A stretch of 64,000 nt of DNA from Allacma fusca (lineage: Eukaryota > Arthropoda > Collembola > Symphypleona > Sminthuridae). Position 1 is the stretch's first letter, and every line of letters begins with the position of its first letter. The translations under genes were made by a program, and so were the position numbers. The DNA is taken from NCBI GenBank assembly GCA_947179485.1, contig OX359246.1, positions 14,942,001 to 15,006,000 of the forward strand. The letters are read 5' to 3'. Positions 56,880-64,000 of this stretch are shown one piece after another. The notes beneath the pieces are model-generated. The model made no database searches and was not told the origin of the DNA. It saw only the letters and a list, made by a program, of their open reading frames with translations.

Positions 56880-58239
56880 TCAATGCAAAACAAGTAAACT
56901 AACGGTTGACTCGAACAAAAATTTTCCCATTGTTAAGACCAGGTCATAATCTACAAACAAATAATACCCAACGCAGTGATACTTAGAGGCTTGCAACTCC
57001 TTGCAAATTTTTGAATAAAAGTTGATTGCTCCTTCCTTGACCAACTCTGTACAACGTTTTTGGCGAAATCCTCAACACGAGCTAAATATGTAAACACTAC
57101 ACTTAAAAAAGACAGAATACCCGCTGCCCCGAAAAACATCCCTCCAATTCGGATGGACCCGTAAATACAAAAAATAGATCCCAGTAAGAAGAGCCACTGA
57201 GTAGCAGGAATGATAATTGGGCTGTAGATATCCATTGTAAATGCATTCAGAACCTGCAACTCCTGGTACATCAGCACGAATTCAGGTCCCATTCTTAAAA
57301 AGTCATGAGTAGAGTATTTCTTTCGTCCCAACCTCCAACAAAATGAAAATATTAGATTTATATCCCCAATTTTCATGCCCCATACGTAGATATATTTACA
57401 GTCCTTATAAAATTACAATGATAAAATTAAAAGCTAATACAGGCCTTAAAAATTTGTAAAACTTACTGAAATTTTTCTAAGATAAAAACTAAAGCAAAAA
57501 TATAGTCGAGAGCTGGAAACGCTGTAAACATTAACCCAAACCACACGAAGACTAGATGCATGAAGATAACATCCTGAATTACAATAGCCGGAATTAGCAA
57601 ATACGACGGCAAGTCAAAGAGAGATGTCGGAAAGACAGGTAACTTGGTTTGCAAATTCATCACAACAAGGAAGAACAATTGTATAACTTGTGTAACGTTA
57701 TACAAAGCTAAAAAGAAGACTCCAGGAAAATCAGTTTTGAAATTATTTCCAAAATACGCTTGAGCCTTTGGAACGAACTGCCCTGCAAATTATAAAACAT
57801 AAACTTTAGCGTTAAACATTCTAATCGCATCAAATATTTGGTAGCAAATGTTATTTTTTAATAAATTACTTTTAAACTTATTAGCGAATGCAATATATTG
57901 GAGCTGAAACACGGGAAGTTCATAGCGAGTTCTTATTGTGTTCAAATGTTAAGCTAACGGAAATAACGAGCAAAGAATCCATGTTATTCCCACCATAAAA
58001 TAAGCCAATTGAGTATTGGACTCCTGCGTTCGCCGAAACGTCTGGACAGTTCTCACAAAAAGCCAGACAAAGAGCAGAAATGAGGCAAATATCGAATAGT
58101 ACCACGAAAACAATTCGTTGGCTTGCAATTCCAGACGAAGTTTCTTTGTATTTGGGTCCCATCTGTATGGCACGCAGCCCAAAAATGAGCCCCAGATGTA
58201 ACCTTTAAAAAATGTTTTACTTGCAATGTGTCCTAACAT
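56880..58239 (-). pseudogene. 7TM chemoreceptor-like copy H, three lesions
   Basis: Exons 57870-58239, 57467-57782 and 56880-57332, with splice sites intact. In exon 1 a Leu codon has become TAA (57949-57951), in the second membrane segment after CSLFPLA. In exon 3, five codons are lost in frame (GGMFFGAAG against GGMISILMFFGAA) and two bases are gained near 56960, so the frame ends ALGIICL and the last membrane segment is lost. Exon 3 length, 453 bp, equals 466 minus 15 plus 2. Exon 2 is intact. Confidence 0.85.
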
Positions 58240-58317
58240 TTTAAATGATCTAGGATGGTGTCTATAATGACAATTACTGTAGTTAGAAATGATAAGTGAA
58301 ATATATATAGATAATAT

Positions 58318-58415
58318 ATTAGATCTGGGTAGAGATTCACTTTTTAACACAAGGATTACATTTTATTGCCAGCAATGTTTCTAGATTTGAATTTTTGTCA
58401 GAAAAATTTTGACTA
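58318..58415 (-). mobile_element. Penelope-like 3' end fragment, second copy
   Basis: Paralogue of 40715-40815 in the same position upstream of a chemoreceptor copy; related to 62390-62480. Confidence 0.5.
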
Positions 58416-58929
58416 TATTATAAATTATGGCTAAGTTTGCTAATTATTTTTAGCGAACATTCGATGTTCTGTAAAACATTTTATCGGCAACCTGCCTGAA
58501 AAATTCTTGAGCAGAAAAACCGCAAAATCAAACGCCCGAATTGTTGTGAACTTATGTAAATGTAATAATCTCAAGGAAGCGGACTAATGATCTAGTTTGG
58601 ATATAATAAAAACTTGTTGGCGGATATCTCATAATTTTAACTTCCTCAAACGGACATACTGCCCAGACATAATGAATAATATTAGTTTCATTATACACCA
58701 TTACAACCAATGTAGTCGGGAATAAGGCGGGTGTGTTTTCAAGACAGAGTAATATACAAATATAAGTATATAATTGTATGCAATATAAAATTCAAATGCT
58801 GGCTGCCACTGCGTTGAATATGCAAAACATGACAATATAATTATGCAGTTATTGTTTGTAGGTAGTTCACTTTGGCTCGGCATTATTATTAAATATAGGA
58901 AGGGTATATAATGTATGCGGTATGCTTCC

Positions 58930-59129
58930 AAATATCTGCACCGTTCGCATCGATAGCCAGACTGTAGAACTTATGCAAAGATTGAAAAAAACCATCAAGG
59001 TAACTCACTTTTATGCAAATTTTGGTCAAAGCCGTTCGGTTTAAGGATTCCATTCGTATGTCATACAAGCCAAAGACTTAAACCGTGCGTACCCTTTGAA
59101 AATATCTGTTTTACAATGGGTTCTAACAT
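58930..59129 (-). pseudogene. exon-1 relic, second chemoreceptor subfamily (P4)
   Basis: An ATG at 59127-59129 opens a short frame related to P3. It is interrupted by frame shifts, and no later exons follow. The flanking block matches 26600-26990, 35230-35560 and 41760-42080. Confidence 0.45.
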
Positions 59130-59503
59130 TTCGAATGTTAGACGTCAGCAATGAAGTAAGTAATGTATTTTAGAAAATTGGTTTTAGAAAATATTGAGAA
59201 TCCTTTTATAAAGTAAATCATAACGTAATATGAAGCTGGGTTAATACTTTGGGGACGTGAATTTAAAGGATGATTGCATGTAAGTAATGTATAAATTGGA
59301 GTAATTGTACAGAGCCGAAAGAATTTTCTAGTGATTGTTTAAACTACAGCATGATACTAGGCTCTCAATGTAGAATATTATTGATGAAAAATCAATTTAC
59401 ACAATGATAGAATATTGACAACAGAATTAGATTCATACTAAAGTAGTTATGGGCTGAGCACACCACGACTAGAATGATTTACCCTTACATGTAGTCCTCA
59501 AAC

Positions 59504-60236
59504 TAGAGCATCTCCCCGTGGGATATTTTAGATCCGTGCCAGTGCCCGCGGCCCGTAAATGTTTACCCGTCCCCGAAATTAAAATTCAACGAACGGCCCG
59601 GTCAGTAAAATTTAAAAAAGTCCGTAGCCCGCCCGCTAATACCATTTTAGCTTCTCAGTCCATACTATAACTAGAGCATCTCGGTCGGTTAAAATAGTCG
59701 GAAATAGCCCCTAATTCAATTTTGCGTTTGGAATTTTTTTGAATGAAATTGGTGCAGATAATAGCTGGGGTTGTTTCCAATGCAGAATTCTACCAATTAT
59801 GTTTGGCCAGAGTTGATGTCCTTACTTGGCGCGATTGCCTGCTCAAATATTTCTGCACTCTTTGCACTTTACATAATTTACGGAAACCTACATATATAGT
59901 CAACCAATATCTGTTTAAATGTTTTCCAAACTTGCGATTTTTCGGCTACTTCCTGTAATATATTTGTTGACATTGAATGTTAAGGCATTGTTTTAAATGT
60001 AAAATTACAAATGTTTGAAAATCGTTCCATGTATTCAAGTCAATGTACTTTTACAACCCCTGATCCTGCATGCACTCATGAAATTTTTCACGGGCTTTTA
60101 CGGTAATTTTAACCGCATTGAAAAGACCGTACCCGCTCGTAACCCCTTCAAGCGTAATAAATTTTACCCGTACCCGCCCAAAGCCCAGGCTTTTTACGGG
60201 CTTACCCGCACATTTTAACCGCCCCAAAATGCTCTA
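59504..60236. mobile_element. hAT-like element, CCCGTACCCGCCC-word family
   Basis: Perfect 8-bp duplication CCTCAAAC (59496-59503 and 60237-60244). The inverted ends are TAGAGCATCTCCCCG and, reverse-complemented, TAGAGCATTTTGGGGCG. Words such as GCCCGTAAATGTTTACCCG and TTACCCGTACCCGCCC occur near both ends. A second TAGAGCATCTCGG at about 59671 suggests a nested or duplicated end. The paralogous block at 35827-35834 has CCTCAAAC once, the empty site. Confidence 0.85.
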
Positions 60237-60244
60237 CCTCAAAC

Positions 60245-62214
60245 CAGCATTTTGTTTAAGAATTTCTTTCATTTTTGTAATTTACTTTGGCCAAGAATTA
60301 ATTTGGTCAAGAAGATAAAAGTTTGTAAGTCTCTCAAAAGTATAGATTGTTTACAGTTTCAACGAACAAATGGCTACATCCATAGCTCGGAAACTATATT
60401 TGTGGAGTAATTTGACAAACGTTGTTACGCCAGTTAGGCCACGTTCGCCCACTAGAATTACGAAATCTCAGTATTCCAGCACAAATTGTATCTTTCTTGT
60501 CTAAGCTGAATGTTTTCCGTAAGAAAAACAAAATTCAGATTTTGACCAAAAATTGATTTATTACAGTGTGTAGCGGAGGACGTCAAGATGGAATCGCAGG
60601 TTAAGGGGTCTAAAAGTCAGTTGGCAGATCTGAGTGAGGCAAGCAAGCTAAATGTGGCAGCTAGAACTAGAAACTCCAATCCGCAGCCGTTACCACCGGC
60701 CGATAGACGCTAGAGGGAGATCAAGAGAGAGAGACAAGTGGAAGTCGGCAAAATCAGACGCGTTCTTACCTAGCTCCCGAATATTGATTGCTCTATATCG
60801 CTTGGTAGTTATTCAAGTTGTATTTAAGGATTATTTGCTTATTATTACAACAGCTACATATTCTGCTATTGGGAAGTAGACATACATTAAGTTAATTATT
60901 ATTTTATACATCCATGGGATATTTAATTGGGCTTGTTTATTTGTAAATTTGGGGAATCTGCAATAAATACCTAAGAGAGAGAAGGAAAAAACGACACTGC
61001 AAGATTTGGACTAAATAAATAAATTCTGGTCGCTTGGAAGACCATAGTATTTTGTAGCAACTGTTGAAGCCGAGATTTGTGTCGCGTCTCGACTAAACCC
61101 CCGACACTATGATTCGCTTAAGCAACGCTTGGCACTACAAAATCATATCTCGCAATAATGGATGGCTCAATTTTTTCTGTATAAGGGACATTAGCCAATG
61201 TAGGACTGTATACACAAGGGTGCACAAATTCCGTGCGTTCTCGTTAATGGAATGAAAGATATTTAGGGAAATAACCATTTTATCAAACATTTTCATTAAA
61301 ACTGAATTGCAAATGAAACAGTTGAATTGCGTACAATATCTTCGAATATATGGGGATGCCGTTATATCTTACTACAATGTAATGTGAATGGAATCCTAGG
61401 GAAATTTTAAACGTGCCCATATAAACGAAATCCTGTCAAATAGGAAACCACTATGTAAGAAAATTCACTGTATTTACCCATCCAGCTAAAAATGGCCAAA
61501 ATGCCCAATTTTCGGCACTTGGTCAACTTAGTTCAAAAGCAAGGCGTTTTGACCAGGCCAAGTTGGACAGCACCGACATTGGATTAGTAGTTTTGATGAA
61601 GAATATCAAAATGTATAGCAGCACAGCTAAAAAAAGTCACGACTGTGAATGTTGGATTACACGCATGTTCGTTAATGTTAATTGAAGAAACATTGGAAGC
61701 ATAATTAATTCCATTTCAATGACATGGGGGGATTTATTTTATCTTTCCTATGAAATGACGAAATTTTCATTCCGAAAGACACCCGACTTTATTTTGAAAT
61801 TTAAAACTCGATATCCGGTAATATTGATCCAAGTAAATTTTAAAAGATCTGACACTAAATTTGTAATTAACTGCAAAACTTTACTTAAGATATTTTCTGT
61901 GACGTTTTTACGCAATTAATGCTATCTTATTTATAGCTAACAATTTTTGTAATTAATGTATGAAAATCTTACATTTTCTAACAACCCCACACACAATACC
62001 GCTCAAAATGTATATTTTGCGAAATGATCTAGAGATGGCGATTATTTAAATGTCTCACAAGATGTACAACTAGCTTAACAAAGATGAAAACCTAATTTGA
62101 CATTTTTTGGTTGAATTTTTTCTTGGTGTTTAAAGTATTTACAGAATATTTAACAATATTAGTATAAACTATTTCAAAGCTTTATTGCAGGACATGTGTA
62201 TAAGTACAGTCGAC
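60245..62214. other. duplicated intergenic block, no gene
   Basis: 60245-60930 is paralogous to 42220-43650 without the ATCCG element; 60945-61750 to 48150-49470; 61750-62200 to 50340-50940 and 38730-39240. No coding region. Confidence 0.5.
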
Positions 62215-62300
62215 TCTCTTTATAACGACATCAATAAATGTCCCAAAAAGTGACGTTATAAGGGAACGACGTTATAGAGGCACATCACATAAATAATGGT
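62215..62300. mobile_element. possible pogo/Tigger-like transposon end
   Basis: CAGTCGACTCTCTTTATAAC preceded by TA, with internal GACGTTATAAGGGAACGACG and GACGTTATAGAGG words, resembles termini of pogo/Tigger-type Tc1/mariner elements. No opposite end was found nearby, so it is probably truncated. Confidence 0.35.
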
Positions 62301-62389
62301 GTAATTCCATATTTTTCGTTTTTAGTCAAATTGGAGTTATGTCTCGTTTCATTTAAGTAGCACATACTATATGTCAAATATATTAAATA

Positions 62390-64000
62390 AGGGTAGAAGT
62401 TCACTTTTTAACACAAGGCTTATATTTTATTCGCAGCAACGTTTCGAGCTTTTACTCTTCGTCAGGCAAATGATATACTAGTAGTAACATTCAATATAAT
62501 GCATACTACAATCAATAAAAATTGAAAAATTGAAATTATTGATTTTTCGATTATTTAAAATAATCATAATAAACTATTTTTTAAAAATATGAATTAGTTA
62601 AGCCATTTAAAAAAATTTTGGCTAAGATAACCCCGGGATTGCCACACCCGTCGAACTTTCGTCCTGAGGTTTCGATGTTTCCTTAATATGTAAATTTGAT
62701 GTTTAGTCCAGGTAATGCATTAGAATTGAAGAAATGGATCATTCGGTTTTCGGTTTCAATTCTGACTTTTTCATCTCTTGAAGCGTACTTCAATCCAGTA
62801 ACTAGCATATCATCCACACTATGTCCAGTTAGATTAAAATGTTGGGAAACATTTTTATACTGTTTATTCAACACATCCCTCCTGTGTTCCGCAAATCTAT
62901 CCCCAAGATGTCTTTCCGTTTGCCCTATATATCGTCGGTGAAGAGGCAAAATGATCTACGTGCATGATCGATTAGAATCAAAATGATCTACTTGCAGTTT
63001 CACTAAAGGCAAAATGATCTACTTGCATTGAATTTTAAAAGCAAAATGATCTACATGCAGCTTTTCCTAAAAGCAAAATGATCTAGATACAAATTATAAT
63101 AAAAACAATATAAGTAAACACATTCTAATGCCGGTGTACAAAAATGCGAGGTATTCCAAGAGGCATTCAAAATCTTTTATACATGCATTTAATTCCCCAA
63201 TGCCTCCATTTCTTTCTTTCAGTAACATTGAAAAAAAAAGTTGTCAATTATGATTTAGCATTTGAAAATGATTCCGAATGTTATGATAATGGTGATGATC
63301 GTAAAATACGATTTGAAAAAACTCCAGGTTGAGAATTATTAAAGGGAAAACCAATTCAATGTGCACACTAACACATGAGCTTACTGTGATTTTGATTCGT
63401 CTTTTAATTCGTCGATTTTAAAATAAATGAATGTTGCAGTTTTAGTAACTAAAAATGTATTAGATGCAATAAGTGAAATTAACTTTAGTTGCCGGAATGA
63501 TCCTTAGTAATAGCAAACCCTTCAGAGAATATTAACCCACAACCCTAGGTCAATTACAGTCATGGTTAAAAGCCACGTGTCCTCCTTACAGATGCTATTT
63601 TTCTCACAAAAAAAAATTGACCAGCACTTAGATCATTTTGCTTTTAAGGAAAATTGTATGTAGATCAGTTTGCTTTTAAAGAGGCTTGCACCCAGTTCAT
63701 TTTGCCTTTAGGGAAAAAGTTATGTAGATCATTTTGATTCTAATCGATTATGCACCTAGATCATTTTGCCTCTTCACCGACGATATATTACATCAGGGCA
63801 TTTGTTGCATTTAATAGCGTATATCAACGACTTTGATTCACATGTAAATTCTTGTTTGAGATGTATTGTCCTCTTCAAGTTTGTCACCGTAGATAGTTTC
63901 AAAGTATGTTTGCAGGTGACGCATCGTTTACCTCTTTTGCATGGAAATGTGCCTGGTGTTGTTAGTATAGGTGCTTTGGTAATTGATGTGCGGACAAGTA
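62390..64000 (-). pseudogene. Penelope-like retroelement, 3' part, interrupted
   Basis: The coding frame enters from the right edge and stops at 62683. Upstream part (63787-64000, reverse strand): TPGTFPCKRGKRCVTCKHT, then FTCESKSLIYAIKCNKCPDV, a cysteine-rich linker. After the insertion at 62929-63786 it resumes YIGQTERHLGDRFAEHRRD, then VSQHFNLTGHSVDDM and IETENRMIHFFNSNALPGLN. This is the GIY-YIG endonuclease that ends Penelope-like elements, which prime reverse transcription at nicked DNA. A 3' untranslated region to about 62390 contains CTGACGAAGAGTAAAAGCTC followed by GAAACGTT, a frequent feature of these elements. The reverse transcriptase would lie right of the window. Confidence 0.75.
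62929..63786. mobile_element. palindromic element of GCAAAATGATCTA words
   Basis: The inverted ends are ATATCGTCGGTGAAGAGGCA on both sides, perfect. Several GCAAAATGATCTAC.TGCA words follow the left end and their inversions (TAGATCATTTTGCTTTTAA) precede the right end. It splits the GIY-YIG motif of the Penelope-like element. Removing CGTCGG...CCGACG with a 4-bp ATAT duplication restores that reading frame. Second member of the family at 9409-9811, whose words read GCAAAATGGTCTA instead. Confidence 0.82.

Noticed and set aside
56951-57376. Copy H exon 3 as a shortened but functional receptor end
   Set aside because: Exon 1 of the same copy has a nonsense codon and the frame shift removes the last membrane segment.

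Overview
This AT-rich window reads as nuclear DNA of an arthropod, most likely a springtail (Collembola) or a close relative. The evidence is spliced genes with GT-AG introns, an intronless ionotropic receptor, a tandem array of divergent seven-transmembrane chemoreceptor-like genes, a copine, LINE and Penelope-like retroelements, and many terminal-inverted-repeat elements. 'Arthropod' is well supported; 'springtail' is inference.

Layout. 1-6.5 kb: no convincing gene. A 2.2-kb hAT-like element (1359-3593) holds a 39-bp minisatellite, and a second hAT-like element lies at 5626-6493. 6.8-8.8 kb: intact ionotropic receptor on the + strand (656 aa). 9.4-9.8 kb: a palindromic element. 10.8-14.5 kb: copine gene on the - strand. 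Six exons can be joined in frame; the start exon is not found, and two introns or flanks carry 23-24-bp satellites. 15.6-19.5 kb: nothing recognised.

19.5-59 kb: a decaying tandem array of a three-exon chemoreceptor-like gene on the - strand. Copies at 19579-20951 and 50958-52314 are intact (383 codons each with identical exon lengths). Copies at 23334-24699, 31140-32327, 39272-40638, 56091-56333 and 56880-58239 are broken by lesions visible in the sequence. Between them lie four relics of the first exon of a second subfamily, and long flanks shared between repeat units, so the cluster grew by duplication of blocks of roughly 10 kb.

The array is riddled with insertions that have precise target-site duplications. 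They include hAT-like elements with 8-bp duplications, a 1.25-kb solo LTR (5-bp duplication), a CR1-like LINE that landed inside a hAT-like element, and at the right edge a Penelope-like element whose GIY-YIG region is split by a palindromic element.

Most notable: (1) a set of unrelated-looking non-autonomous hAT-like families whose interiors consist almost wholly of one short word reiterated in both orientations (GTACCC, GATTC, GTAAGTA, ATCCG, AACAAAAC, CTTCCTA and others), each family with its own word and matching terminal repeats; (2) a LINE whose ORF1 and ORF2 share a reading frame and are separated only by a UGA in a UGA-CUA context, suggesting readthrough; (3) a solo LTR with four consecutive hairpins just downstream of its TATA box; (4) a clean series of insertions and matching empty sites within the same window, which orders the events.
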